From an uncultured Bacteroides sp. (GTDB lineage Bacteria; Bacteroidota; Bacteroidia; Bacteroidales; Bacteroidaceae): DNA of 64,000 nt. The DNA lies in NCBI GenBank assembly GCA_900544675.1, contig UQVZ01000002.1, positions 62,001 to 126,000 of the forward strand, in the 5' to 3' direction. Below the pieces are notes generated by a model. That model made no database searches. It saw only the letters and a program-made list of their open reading frames with translations, and was not told the DNA's origin. Of this stretch, positions 45,853 to 54,188 are shown piece after piece (position 1 is the first letter of the stretch; every line of letters begins with the position of its first letter). The position numbers and the translations under genes were made by a program.

Positions 45853-46854
45853 TCATCGAATCTGACCCAGCAAGGCTTCTATATTTTCACAAACGACACA
45901 CGTTCCGCTTGCTGGATGCCATACAAACCCGTCCTCTTCCGAGGCACCTGCATCAATCAAGACATCCGATTCCACATCCCTTCCGGCACGGATGGCATAC
46001 CGCCGCAAGGCTTTTTGCGCCATGGCATACCGCTGACCTTCTCCCGTCAGGCGGATACTCCTTACATAATGAGGCTCGATTCGGAACAAACCGCTCTGCC
46101 GGTCGAATACGATTCCCTCTCCCTTGAAAAATGTCTCCAGCGTTCCGTTCAAGGCAAGGTCTTCGGGAGTTCCGATGACGACTCGTTCCCGATTCATCAG
46201 CCAAAGCTTGTCGGCTATCTGGAGCGCCAGCTCCAAATCGTGGGTGGACAAGAAAATGGTTTTCCCCAACTCGTGCGCCAAGGAACGCAGCAGGCGCATC
46301 ACCTCCACCTTGCTGGGGAAATCGAGAAAAGCGGTAGGCTCGTCCAAGAGAATGACGGGAGTATGTTGCGCCAACGCCTTGGCTATCATCACCTTCTGCC
46401 TCTCCCCATCGCTCAAGGTCTGCACCATGCGCCCGGCAAACCCCGTAATGCCCACCAGCCGCATCGACTCGTCGACCACCTGCTTGTCTTTATCCCGAAG
46501 CGTCCCCCAAAAACCGGTATAAGGACTTCTGCCCAAGCCTACCAGTTCTTCCACGGTCAGGTTATTCACCTCGCAACGCTCGGTCAAGACAATGCCTATC
46601 ATCCGCGCCAGCTCCTTGTCCGAATAGTCAGCTATCCGCCGGTCTTCCAGCCATACTTCCCCGCTTATCGGAGGTTGGGAAGCCGACAAAGTACGCAACA
46701 AGGTGGATTTTCCCGCCCCGTTCGCTCCCAGCAGGCAGGTCAACTCGCCCCCATATACCGAAGCATTGATATCGGTAGCTACCCGTATGGCAGCATGTTT
46801 TCCGGAATAGCCGGTAGAAAGATGGCTCAGCCGAAGCACCGCTTTCGAAGTCAT
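45853..46854 (-). CDS. ABC transporter ATP-binding protein, siderophore/cobalamin type
   Basis: A 333-residue ATPase of the FecE/BtuD class. Walker A is GANGAGKST, the signature LSDGERQKV, Walker B VILLDEPTAFLD and the H-loop STHDLE. Beyond ~255 residues it has an ~80-residue extension (RSIRLTGEGQRYAM...) seen in Bacteroidetes versions. No permease or binding-protein gene is adjacent, so its membrane partner must be elsewhere or it stands alone. Confidence 0.9.
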   Translation of the reverse strand: MTSKAVLRLSHLSTGYSGKHAAIRVATDINASVYGGELTCLLGANGAGKSTLLRTLSASQPPISGEVWLEDRRIADYSDKELARMIGIVLTERCEVNNLTVEELVGLGRSPYTGFWGTLRDKDKQVVDESMRLVGITGFAGRMVQTLSDGERQKVMIAKALAQHTPVILLDEPTAFLDFPSKVEVMRLLRSLAHELGKTIFLSTHDLELALQIADKLWLMNRERVVIGTPEDLALNGTLETFFKGEGIVFDRQSGLFRIEPHYVRSIRLTGEGQRYAMAQKALRRYAIRAGRDVESDVLIDAGASEEDGFVWHPASGTCVVCENIEALLGQIR

Positions 46855-46900
46855 ACCCCTTTACCTATTATTATATATTATTTATAGAGAAACAAAAAAG

Positions 46901-46930
46901 AGAAGCCACCCTCGCGAAAGGATGACTTCT
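46901..46930 (-). terminator. Terminator of gapA
   Basis: An 11-bp stem with two G·U pairs (46930-46920 with 46911-46901; AGAAG...CTTCT ends) followed on the minus strand by CTTTTTTG. Confidence 0.8.
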
Positions 46931-46976
46931 CCTATCATAATTGTTTATTAATCAAAACACGTCTGATGACTGATAA

Positions 46977-47987
46977 TTAATCGTTAACTGATGCCATGTG
47001 AGCAATCAGATCCAATACTTTGTTAGAGTAACCGATTTCGTTGTCATACCAAGAAACAACTTTAACGAAAGTATCAGTCAAGTAAACACCTGCGTTTGCA
47101 TCGAAGATAGAAGTCAAAGTGCAGCCCAGGAAGTCAGAAGATACAACTGCATCTTCAGTGTAACCCAGAACACCTTTCAATTCGCCTTCAGAAGCTTCCT
47201 TCATGGCAGCGCAGATATCAGCTTTAGTAGCCGGTTTAGCCAAGTTTACAGTCAAGTCAACTACAGAAACATCCAAAGTCGGCACACGCATAGAGATACC
47301 AGTCAATTTGCCGTTCAGTTCAGGAATAACTTTACCTACAGCTTTAGCAGCACCAGTAGAAGACGGGATAATGTTGCCAGAAGCAGCACGACCACCTCTC
47401 CAGTCTTTCATAGAAGGACCGTCAACTGTCTTCTGAGTAGCAGTTGTAGAGTGAACTGTAGTCATCAAACCGTTTACGATACCGAATTTTTCGTTCAATA
47501 CTTTAGCGATCGGAGCCAAGCAGTTAGTAGTACAAGAAGCGTTAGAAACGAACTGAGTACCTTTCACGTAAGTCTTTTCGTTAACACCGCACACGAACAT
47601 CGGAGTATCGTCTTTAGAAGGAGCAGACATAACTACGTATTTAGCACCAGCCTGGATGTGAGCCTGAGCTTTTTCTTTAGTCAAGAACAAACCAGTTGAT
47701 TCAACTACGTATTCAGCTTCTACTTCGTTCCATTTCAAGTCAGCAGGATTCTTTTCAGCTGTTACGCGGATTTCTTTACCGTTAACAATCAGTTTGCTAT
47801 TTTCAACGTCAGCTTCGATAGTACCGTCGAACTGTCCGTGCATAGTATCATACTTCAACATGTAAGCCAAGTAATCTACCGGGCACAAGTCGTTAATACC
47901 TACGATTTGGATATCGTTTCTTTTCTGAGCTGCACGGAATACGAAACGGCCGATACGACCGAAACCGTTAATACCTACTTTAATCAT
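46977..47987 (-). CDS. gapA: Glyceraldehyde-3-phosphate dehydrogenase, type I
   Basis: A 336-residue GAPDH of glycolysis (EC 1.2.1.12). The NAD site is KVGINGFGRIGRFVFRAA; the active Cys is in NASCTTNCLAP (about 153); TTVHSTTATQKTVDG and the C-terminal WYDNEIGYSNKVLDL are conserved. Codon use is visibly more biased than in its neighbours, as expected for a very highly expressed gene. Confidence 0.98.
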   Translation of the reverse strand: MIKVGINGFGRIGRFVFRAAQKRNDIQIVGINDLCPVDYLAYMLKYDTMHGQFDGTIEADVENSKLIVNGKEIRVTAEKNPADLKWNEVEAEYVVESTGLFLTKEKAQAHIQAGAKYVVMSAPSKDDTPMFVCGVNEKTYVKGTQFVSNASCTTNCLAPIAKVLNEKFGIVNGLMTTVHSTTATQKTVDGPSMKDWRGGRAASGNIIPSSTGAAKAVGKVIPELNGKLTGISMRVPTLDVSVVDLTVNLAKPATKADICAAMKEASEGELKGVLGYTEDAVVSSDFLGCTLTSIFDANAGVYLTDTFVKVVSWYDNEIGYSNKVLDLIAHMASVND

Positions 47988-48444
47988 TTTGCTTAAATTT
48001 TAAAGGTTTTATAATAATGTTATAAACACTCGCTACTTCTTTCTGCCTCCGGGAAACAAGACCCTCATCAGCCCCTTTTCCTTCCCGACTGCGTTGCAAA
48101 AATAAGTAATTCTTTGATAAGTTGAGCATGAAAAGTATTAAAATTAAGAAAAAATTGAGTTACATTTTAATTTAATCTTCATAAAAGCCGTTTTTCCTCC
48201 TTCAAATGACATCGTTTTGTAATCCCCACTTTGCACGTACAGCTCCTTTCGACTTTAAATTGACAAACGTACTTGTAAGGATTCAAGCAATAACCCAAAC
48301 ATAATCCGAGAATCGGCTCTCTACCTTATTTAATATAGCACACCGGGAACAATGATTATCCGCGAATTTACACGAATGACAAAAGAAAAAACTCGACGCT
48401 TCCGTGCTTCTGTATTCGATTTAAATTTTCAATTTACAATTTAA
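47988..48444. promoter_or_regulatory. Divergent intergenic region with gapA promoter box
   Basis: A -7 box TATTTTTG on the minus strand (48104-48097) would give gapA a leader of about 100 nt. The rest is AT-rich with no gene I can support. Confidence 0.5.
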
Positions 48445-48457
48445 ATGACTACCTTTG
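48427..48457 (+). promoter_or_regulatory. Promoter of guaA
   Basis: TTTC (48427-48430), 19-bp spacer, TACCTTTG (48450-48457). Same TTTC/19-bp layout as the guaB promoter. It excludes a start at 48445. Confidence 0.78.
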
Positions 48458-48492
48458 CACAATCTTTTTCAACATTTTATACAGAACTGAAT

Positions 48493-50046
48493 ATGCAGGA
48501 AAAAATTATCATTCTCGATTTCGGCTCGCAGACCACGCAGCTCATCGGGCGCCGCGTGCGCGAACTGAACATGTATTGCGAGATCGTTCCCTACAACAAG
48601 TTCCCACACAACGACCCTTCCGTCATCGGAGTCATCCTCTCGGGCAGCCCCTTCTCGGTATACGACGAAAAGGCTTTCCGCGTCGACCTGAGCGAAATCC
48701 GCGGCAAATACCCCATCCTGGGCATCTGCTACGGCGCGCAGTTCATGGCGTACACCAATGGGGGTAAAGTAGAACCTGCCAACACCCGCGAATACGGACG
48801 CGCCCATCTGGCAAAGTTCGACCATGAGAATCCGTTGCTGAAAGGCGTACGCGACAACTCGCAAGTATGGATGAGCCACGGAGACACCATCACGGCACTC
48901 CCCGAAGGCTTTAAGATCATCGCGTCCACCGACAAGGTAGCCGTAGCCGCCTACCAGGCTGAAGGCGAGAAACTGTGGGGCGTACAATTCCATCCCGAAG
49001 TGTTCCATACCGAAGACGGCACCCAAATCCTGAAAAACTTTGTAGTGGGCATCTGCGGAGGCAAACAAGACTGGAGCGCGGCATCGTTCATCGAAACCAC
49101 CGTGGCACAACTGAAAGAGCAACTGGGCGACGATAAAGTCGTGCTCGGACTGAGCGGCGGCGTCGACTCGTCGGTAGCGGCCGTATTGCTCAACAAGGCC
49201 ATCGGCAAGAACCTGACCTGTATCTTCGTCGACCACGGCATGCTGCGCAAAAATGAGTTCCGCAACGTGCTGCACGATTACGAATGCCTCGGGCTGAACG
49301 TCATCGGCGTAGACGCCAGCGAGAAATTCTTCACTGAGCTGGCCGGAGTGACCGAGCCCGAACGCAAGCGCAAAATCATCGGCAAAGGCTTTATCGACGT
49401 GTTCGACGAAGAAGCGCACAAGATACACGACGTGAAATGGTTGGCGCAGGGAACCATCTACCCCGACTGCATCGAGTCGCTTTCCATCACCGGGACGGTC
49501 ATCAAGAGCCATCACAACGTGGGCGGGCTTCCTGAAAAGATGAACCTGAAACTGTGCGAACCGCTCCGCTTGCTGTTCAAGGACGAAGTGCGCCGGGTAG
49601 GTCGCGAACTGGGCATGCCCGAACACCTCATCACCCGCCATCCGTTCCCCGGACCGGGACTGGCAGTACGCATCCTGGGCGACATCACCCGCGAGAAAGT
49701 ACGCATCCTGCAAGATGCCGACGACATCTTCATCCAAGGCTTGCGCGACTGGAAGACCACGGATGCCGACGGTAAGGAAACCGCACTCTACGACCAGGTA
49801 TGGCAGGCAGGCGTTATCCTCCTCCCCGTGCAAAGCGTAGGCGTGATGGGCGACGAACGCACCTACGAGCGTGCCGTAGCCCTGCGGGCCGTGACCAGCA
49901 CCGATGCCATGACCGCCGACTGGGCACATCTCCCCTACGAGTTTATGGCTAAAGTCTCGAACGACATTATTAATAAAGTGAAAGGCGTGAACCGCGTCTG
50001 CTACGACATCTCGTCAAAACCGCCTGCAACAATCGAGTGGGAATAA
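48493..50046 (+). CDS. guaA: GMP synthase (glutamine-hydrolysing)
   Basis: A 517-residue GMP synthetase (EC 6.3.5.2). The class I amidotransferase domain (1-200) has its Cys in GICYGAQ and WGVQFHPEV; the ATP pyrophosphatase domain has the P-loop GLSGGVDSSVAA; the C-terminal dimerisation domain ends SSKPPATIEWE. The start MQEKIIILDFGSQ is fixed by the promoter at 48450-48457. Confidence 0.97.
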   Translation: MQEKIIILDFGSQTTQLIGRRVRELNMYCEIVPYNKFPHNDPSVIGVILSGSPFSVYDEKAFRVDLSEIRGKYPILGICYGAQFMAYTNGGKVEPANTREYGRAHLAKFDHENPLLKGVRDNSQVWMSHGDTITALPEGFKIIASTDKVAVAAYQAEGEKLWGVQFHPEVFHTEDGTQILKNFVVGICGGKQDWSAASFIETTVAQLKEQLGDDKVVLGLSGGVDSSVAAVLLNKAIGKNLTCIFVDHGMLRKNEFRNVLHDYECLGLNVIGVDASEKFFTELAGVTEPERKRKIIGKGFIDVFDEEAHKIHDVKWLAQGTIYPDCIESLSITGTVIKSHHNVGGLPEKMNLKLCEPLRLLFKDEVRRVGRELGMPEHLITRHPFPGPGLAVRILGDITREKVRILQDADDIFIQGLRDWKTTDADGKETALYDQVWQAGVILLPVQSVGVMGDERTYERAVALRAVTSTDAMTADWAHLPYEFMAKVSNDIINKVKGVNRVCYDISSKPPATIEWE

Positions 50047-50068
50047 GAATCATATACCCCTTATTCTG

Positions 50069-50116
50069 AAGCACGGAGAGAAAGGAAATTGGACACCCTC
50101 TCTCCGTGCTTTTTTC
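50069..50116 (+). terminator. Terminator of guaA
   Basis: Perfect 13-bp stem AAGCACGGAGAGA (50069-50081) with its complement (50099-50111), then TTTTTT. Confidence 0.9.
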
Positions 50117-50462
50117 TTGTCGCGCTGATTTACAGAATGAAACGAAAGTAACAACAACGTTTGCTTGTCATGCCGGATGTCCGCCCTGCTCAAACCACAT
50201 GTGTAATCCAACGTGACGGATAACCCATTTATCGTTTACCCCCAATATCCGTTTAATTTTTAATCTATGCGCGCGGCGCGGCGAAACTATATGCTATTAC
50301 TTGTGAAACTATTTTGTATGGTTTATACATGTAAATGCGATGCATCTATAACCTGCAATAATTCCGGAATGATTTATATTCATTCAAACCGTTACGGCAT
50401 TACAGTTAGCAAAAACAACAATCATTCTATCTGTTACGGGAAATCCGAGATAATACAAAAAC
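50117..50462. other. Gene-free stretch between guaA and pfkA
   Basis: An open frame of 79 codons on the plus strand lacks family resemblance, a promoter and a ribosome site. I see nothing else supportable. Confidence 0.5.
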
Positions 50463-50537
50463 GAGTTGGCAAAGTTTTTAAAGAACCTTGTCAACTCGTC
50501 AACTGACACCTTGTCAACTATAAAAACTTGTCAACTA
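50463..50537. repeat. GTTGACAAG-family repeat behind pfkA
   Basis: Four CTTGTCAACT-type units in a row. The first forms a hairpin with GAGTTGGCAAAG (50464-50475). Same family as at 25237 and 34099. Confidence 0.65.
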
Positions 50538-50543
50538 TCAGAA

Positions 50544-51524
50544 CTAAATAGACAACTCGTCAAGCACCTTTATCAGCGACTTGTCGAGCGGCTTGTCTTT
50601 CTTGATGGCTTCGCTGAAAGGCACATATACCACCTTATCATTACGGATACCAATCATCACATTGCGCTGGTCTTCCTTCAGTGCCTCGATGGCGCCTACA
50701 CCCAGACGGCTCGACAAGATACGGTCGTAGGCACTGGGAGAACCGCCCCGCTGCAGGTGTCCCAAGATGGTGACACGCACATCATATTGCGGATATTCCT
50801 TCTTCACACGTTCGGCATAATGCATCGCGCCTCCGTCCTTGGGCGACTCGGACACAATGACGATACTACTGTTCTTCGACTTACGGAAACCACGTCCGAT
50901 GAATTGCTCCAACTGGTCTACGTCGGTCTGGTCTTCGGGGATGATAGCTGCCTCAGCACCCGAAGCGATGGCACTGTTCTGCGCCAGGAAGCCGGCATCA
51001 CGACCCATAACTTCCACAAAGAAGATACGGTCGTGCGAGGTGGCTGTGTCGCGAATCTTATCCACACATTCCACGATGGTATTCAGTGCCGTATCATAGC
51101 CGATGGTAGAGTCCGTTCCATACAGGTCGTTGTCAATCGTACCCGGCAAGCCGATGCAAGGCACATCAAATTCCTGCGCAAAAGTCAGCGCACCCGTCAG
51201 CGAACCGTTTCCGCCGATAATCACCAGCGCGTCGATGCCGGCTGCCACCATATTGTCGTATGCCTTCTGCCGTCCTTCGGGCGTCATGAAGTCTTTCGAG
51301 CGTGCCGTTTTCAGAATCGTACCTCCACGCTGGATGATGCTACTCACGTCTTGCGTGGTCAGTTCCTTGATTTCGTTACGAATCAGTCCTTCATATCCGC
51401 GATAGATACCTTTCACCGTATAGCCGTTGAATATGGCGCTTCGCGTCACGGCACGGATAGCTGCGTTCATTCCCGAAGCATCGCCTCCCGATGTCAGGAT
51501 TCCAATACATTTAATCTGTTTCAT
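50544..51524 (-). CDS. pfkA: ATP-dependent 6-phosphofructokinase
   Basis: A 326-residue PFK (EC 2.7.1.11). Conserved blocks: IGILTSGGDASGMNAAIRA, IIGGNGSLTGA, GLPGTIDNDL with catalytic Asp, and VEVMGRDAGFLA. GGNGS (rather than GGDGS) follows the nucleotide loop, as in some PPi- and mixed-specificity types, so the phosphate donor is not fully certain. The first ATG is at 51524; a TTG two codons earlier is less likely. Confidence 0.94.
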   Translation of the reverse strand: MKQIKCIGILTSGGDASGMNAAIRAVTRSAIFNGYTVKGIYRGYEGLIRNEIKELTTQDVSSIIQRGGTILKTARSKDFMTPEGRQKAYDNMVAAGIDALVIIGGNGSLTGALTFAQEFDVPCIGLPGTIDNDLYGTDSTIGYDTALNTIVECVDKIRDTATSHDRIFFVEVMGRDAGFLAQNSAIASGAEAAIIPEDQTDVDQLEQFIGRGFRKSKNSSIVIVSESPKDGGAMHYAERVKKEYPQYDVRVTILGHLQRGGSPSAYDRILSSRLGVGAIEALKEDQRNVMIGIRNDKVVYVPFSEAIKKDKPLDKSLIKVLDELSI

Positions 51525-51582
51525 ACCCAATTGATAAGTTAGTTAAATCTCCTGGTTTCCCGTTAGGGGAAAACAAGCACCT

Positions 51583-51590
51583 CAAAAGTA
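51583..51590 (-). promoter_or_regulatory. -7 promoter box of pfkA
   Basis: TACTTTTG on the minus strand, about 58 bp before the start; TTGG lies 20 bp upstream as a weak -33. Confidence 0.6.
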
Positions 51591-51653
51591 AAGCATTATC
51601 GGCTAACAGCCCAATTTCCAAGTATAAAATTTATAAAATCCGATTCTTTTCAC

Positions 51654-51661
51654 TACTTTTG
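51654..51661 (+). promoter_or_regulatory. -7 promoter box of the YgbA-like gene
   Basis: TACTTTTG on the plus strand, divergent from the pfkA promoter. Confidence 0.55.
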
Positions 51662-51753
51662 CCCGAGCGAATGAAACAGAAACCTAACATATAGCGACGC
51701 AAAAAAATAAATTATTCAGCCTTATCAAGTCACGTATCGAAGAAGAAAAGCGC

Positions 51754-52029
51754 GTGGTGGAGCAGATGATTGCCCTGTATTGCCGCCGTAAAGAAGGCAA
51801 CGCCACGCTTTGCCCCGACTGCCAGAAGCTGTTGGAGTATGCCCATGCACGCCTTTCGCATTGCCGCTATGGCGAGCAAAAGCCGACCTGCAAGCAATGT
51901 CCCATCCATTGTTACAGTCCCCGTATGCGTGAACGAATGCGTACAGTAATGCGCTATGCCGGTCCACGCATGCTACTCTACCATCCGCTTTCAGCCCTCT
52001 TACACGTGTGGCGGGAACTTAATAAATGA
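51754..52029 (+). CDS. Nitrous-oxide-stimulated promoter family protein (YgbA-like)
   Basis: A ~91-residue protein with the family's cysteine pattern: ALYCRRKEGNATLCPDCQKLLEYA and KPTCKQCPIHCYSPRMRERM (in parts), then MRYAGPRMLLYHP. In enterobacteria the homologue is induced by nitric oxide and is thought to bind metal. Coding-like sequence (SRIEEEKRVV) extends in frame upstream to 51727, where the family normally has its ATG, but here the codon is AAG. The nearest usable start is GTG at 51754, which would trim the N-terminus. Confidence 0.82.
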   Translation: MVEQMIALYCRRKEGNATLCPDCQKLLEYAHARLSHCRYGEQKPTCKQCPIHCYSPRMRERMRTVMRYAGPRMLLYHPLSALLHVWRELNK

Positions 52030-52260
52030 AGAATGAAGAACGAAGAATGAAGAATCTGCGTTTCAAATAATATCGAACGCAGAGACGCGGAGGCGCAAAG
52101 TTTTCTCTTTTTTGAGAAAACAAAGCGCACGGAGATTTTTTTATTTGAACACAGAGACACAAAGACACAGAGAAATAATTTTTTAATCTGCGTAATCAAT
52201 GATGAAAAAAATCTGTGTAATTTGTGGTAAAAGAAAGCATAAAGAGGATTCAACGAAAAA
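52020..52260. repeat. Cluster of dispersed intergenic repeats
   Basis: In order: AATGAAGAACGAAGAATGAAG, GCAGAGACGCGGAGGCGCAAAG, a hairpin TTTTCTC-TTTTTT-GAGAAAA (about 52101-52120), ACACAGAGACACAAAGACAC, and two TCTGTGTAAT-type units (52190-52230). No gene is seen. Confidence 0.6.
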
Positions 52261-52270
52261 TCACAAAAAG

Positions 52271-52302
52271 GTTGCAGGTAATAAAATAATTACCTAACTT
52301 TG
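52271..52302 (+). promoter_or_regulatory. Promoter of the DUF4160/DUF2442 pair
   Basis: GTTG (52271-52274), 20-bp spacer, TAACTTTG (52295-52302), 25 bp before the first start codon. Confidence 0.7.
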
Positions 52303-52326
52303 TCATATTAAAATAATGATTAAGTG

Positions 52327-52566
52327 ATGCCCACTATATTTATTTTATTCGGTTTCCGATTTATGTTCTATGCCAATGACCATGAACCCATTCATGTGCA
52401 TGTTATAAAAGGCAATACGAGTGCCAAATTCCTTTTATTCCCAATAAAGTTGGTAAAGAATAATGGTTTAAAATCTTCCGAACTTAAACTGGTAGAATCG
52501 ATAATTGAAGAAAACCAAGAAATTATTGCAGAGCACTGGAACAAATTTTTCAACAATACAAAATAA
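52327..52566 (+). CDS. DUF4160-domain protein
   Basis: A 79-residue protein opening MPTIFILFGFRFMFYANDHEPIHVHV (in part), the DUF4160 signature with HEPIHVHV. DUF4160 and DUF2442 genes are often paired and are predicted toxin-antitoxin-like modules; biochemical proof is not known to me. It ends 7 bp before the DUF2442 gene. Confidence 0.82.
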   Translation: MPTIFILFGFRFMFYANDHEPIHVHVIKGNTSAKFLLFPIKLVKNNGLKSSELKLVESIIEENQEIIAEHWNKFFNNTK

Positions 52567-52573
52567 AACAATT

Positions 52574-52990
52574 ATGGGAAAGATTGAAATTGAAAAAGTA
52601 TGGCTGACCGATACGGCAGTATGGATACGTACAACCGACGGGAACGAATCTTGCGAGAAATTTTCTGATTTCCCAAGATTGCGATTTGCAACGCCCGAGC
52701 AACGAAAACATTTTACGTTAAGCGATGAAGGCATTCATTGGAAGGAAATCGATGAAGACCTTAGTTTTGAAGGATTTTTCCGCAAAAAAGAATCCAATCC
52801 TTTATATGAGTTGTTTATAAATCATCCGGAATTGAATGCCTCTGCCATTGCACGCCGCCTGGGTATGTCACAAAGCTTATTTGCCCAATACATTAGCGGA
52901 AGCAAAAAACCATCTAAAGAACGGATGGAAGAAATCTTTGAGACCATACGCTCGGTCGGCAGGGAACTTTCTTCCATTTCCGTTGCTTAA
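52574..52990 (+). CDS. DUF2442 protein with C-terminal helix-turn-helix
   Basis: A 138-residue protein. Residues 1-75 are DUF2442 (IEKVWLTDTAVWIRTTDG, then LRFATPEQRKHFTLSDEGIHW in part). The rest is an XRE-like helix-turn-helix (NASAIARRLGMSQSLFAQYISGSKKPSKER, in part), which would make it the regulator of the pair. The start MGKIEIEKVW leaves 7 bp from the DUF4160 stop. Confidence 0.85.
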   Translation: MGKIEIEKVWLTDTAVWIRTTDGNESCEKFSDFPRLRFATPEQRKHFTLSDEGIHWKEIDEDLSFEGFFRKKESNPLYELFINHPELNASAIARRLGMSQSLFAQYISGSKKPSKERMEEIFETIRSVGRELSSISVA

Positions 52991-52997
52991 TTTATTG

Positions 52998-53080
52998 AAC
53001 GCAGAAACGCGAAGAGAATGAAGAACGAAGAATGAAGAATTAAAAATCTGCGTGAATCTGCGCTAATCTGCGTTTCAAAA
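52998..53080. repeat. Dispersed intergenic repeats
   Basis: ACGCAGAAACGCGAAGAG, then ATGAAGAACGAAGAATGAAG, then three TCTGCG-type units. Same families as at 52020-52260. Confidence 0.5.
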
Positions 53081-53189
53081 AGAAAACATCAACTGATTCT
53101 TCATTCAGTCTATTTTGATATTTTAACATCAAAAGATGCAAGATTTGCTATTGCTCCGCATTTCATAGACAAAGTAACACATAGAACTT

Positions 53190-53891
53190 ATGAATATGAA
53201 TGCAATGAGCAAATGGACCAAGACCTTGCTGCTTGCCACTGCGCTAAGCGGCACACTCGCTTTCTCATCGTGTCTGGACGATGACGATACTTATTACGTT
53301 GCATACAACAATGCCATCGTAACTGCCAAGACGGATACTGACGGCACGTTCTACCTGCAACTGGACGACAGCACTACCGTACTGCCGGTCAACATCGCCA
53401 ACTCTCCTTTCGGTGAGAAAGAAGTAAGGGCACTGATGAACTTCGATTTCACCGAGGAATCGGCAGGCAACTACGACCAAGCCGTAAAAGTCTACTGGAT
53501 AGACAGCATCCTGACCAAACCGATGGCGACCGACTTGGGCGAAAAAAACGATTCGGTTTACGGAACCGACCCTATTGAAATCGTAAACGACTGGGTGAAC
53601 ATTGCCGAAGACGGATACCTGAACTTGCATTTCCGGACGAACACGGGCGACGCAAGCACCAAACACTTTGTCAACCTCCTGTCGACCAATAACCCGGAGA
53701 ATCCTTACGAAGTGGAGTTCCGCCATCATGCTTACGGAAACAACTACGGACAGGCGGGCGACGGGATGGTGGCGTTCAAGCTCGACCAACTGCCCGACAC
53801 GCAGGGCAAGACCGTCAAGCTGAAACTGATATGGAAATCGTATAGCGGAGAAAAATCGACTGAGTTCAACTACCGCTCACCCGAAGAATAA
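53190..53891 (+). CDS. NigD-like lipoprotein
   Basis: A 233-residue lipoprotein (LAFSSC, Cys28, followed by acidic LDDDDTYYV). The rest matches the NigD layout: an OB-fold-like N-terminal half (GTFYLQLDDSTTVLPVN) and a beta-rich C-terminal half (WVNIAEDGYLNLHFR). NigD-type proteins are confined to Bacteroidetes; the founding member was linked to a bacteriocin locus, but the role of most is unknown. The aspartates after Cys suit outer-membrane or surface sorting. Confidence 0.85.
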   Translation: MNMNAMSKWTKTLLLATALSGTLAFSSCLDDDDTYYVAYNNAIVTAKTDTDGTFYLQLDDSTTVLPVNIANSPFGEKEVRALMNFDFTEESAGNYDQAVKVYWIDSILTKPMATDLGEKNDSVYGTDPIEIVNDWVNIAEDGYLNLHFRTNTGDASTKHFVNLLSTNNPENPYEVEFRHHAYGNNYGQAGDGMVAFKLDQLPDTQGKTVKLKLIWKSYSGEKSTEFNYRSPEE

Positions 53892-53960
53892 CCGCGAACC
53901 AATTACCTGTAAACGGCAGCCGAAGCTATCCGCAAAGACAGAGGCATATTACTGCTCTCC

Positions 53961-54029
53961 GTGTAAGATTATTAATCTTCAAGCTGTAAGATTATTAATC
54001 TTCAAGCCACAAGATTATTAATCTTACAC
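53961..54029. repeat. Three iterated 15-bp palindromes
   Basis: AAGATTATTAATCTT occurs at 53965-53979, 53988-54002 and 54011-54025, exactly 23 bp apart. GTGT and ACAC at the outer ends extend the symmetry to the whole block. The even spacing, about two helical turns, suggests a protein-binding array rather than a terminator. Confidence 0.85.
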
Positions 54030-54188
54030 GAAACGCAGCTAACTGAAACATCCGACTATCACTTCTTTTTCCTCCGCGTCTCTGTGCTTCTGCGGTCCAT
54101 GCAATGACTTTCCTACGAAAAAACAGAAGGACAAGAGAACATCCATAGCGAAAAATCGCGAAATTTGCGGCAGTAAAAACAAGCGATT

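Noticed and set aside
48469..49929. A 486-codon open frame on the minus strand opposite guaA
   Set aside because: It mirrors the GC-rich third positions of guaA and resembles no family; guaA has every expected motif.
50267..50506. A 79-codon frame between guaA and pfkA
   Set aside because: No promoter or ribosome site, and its end runs into the dispersed repeat.
53961..54029. Iterated repeats considered as a small CRISPR array
   Set aside because: Repeats are 15 bp with 8-bp linkers, far below CRISPR sizes, and no cas genes are present.
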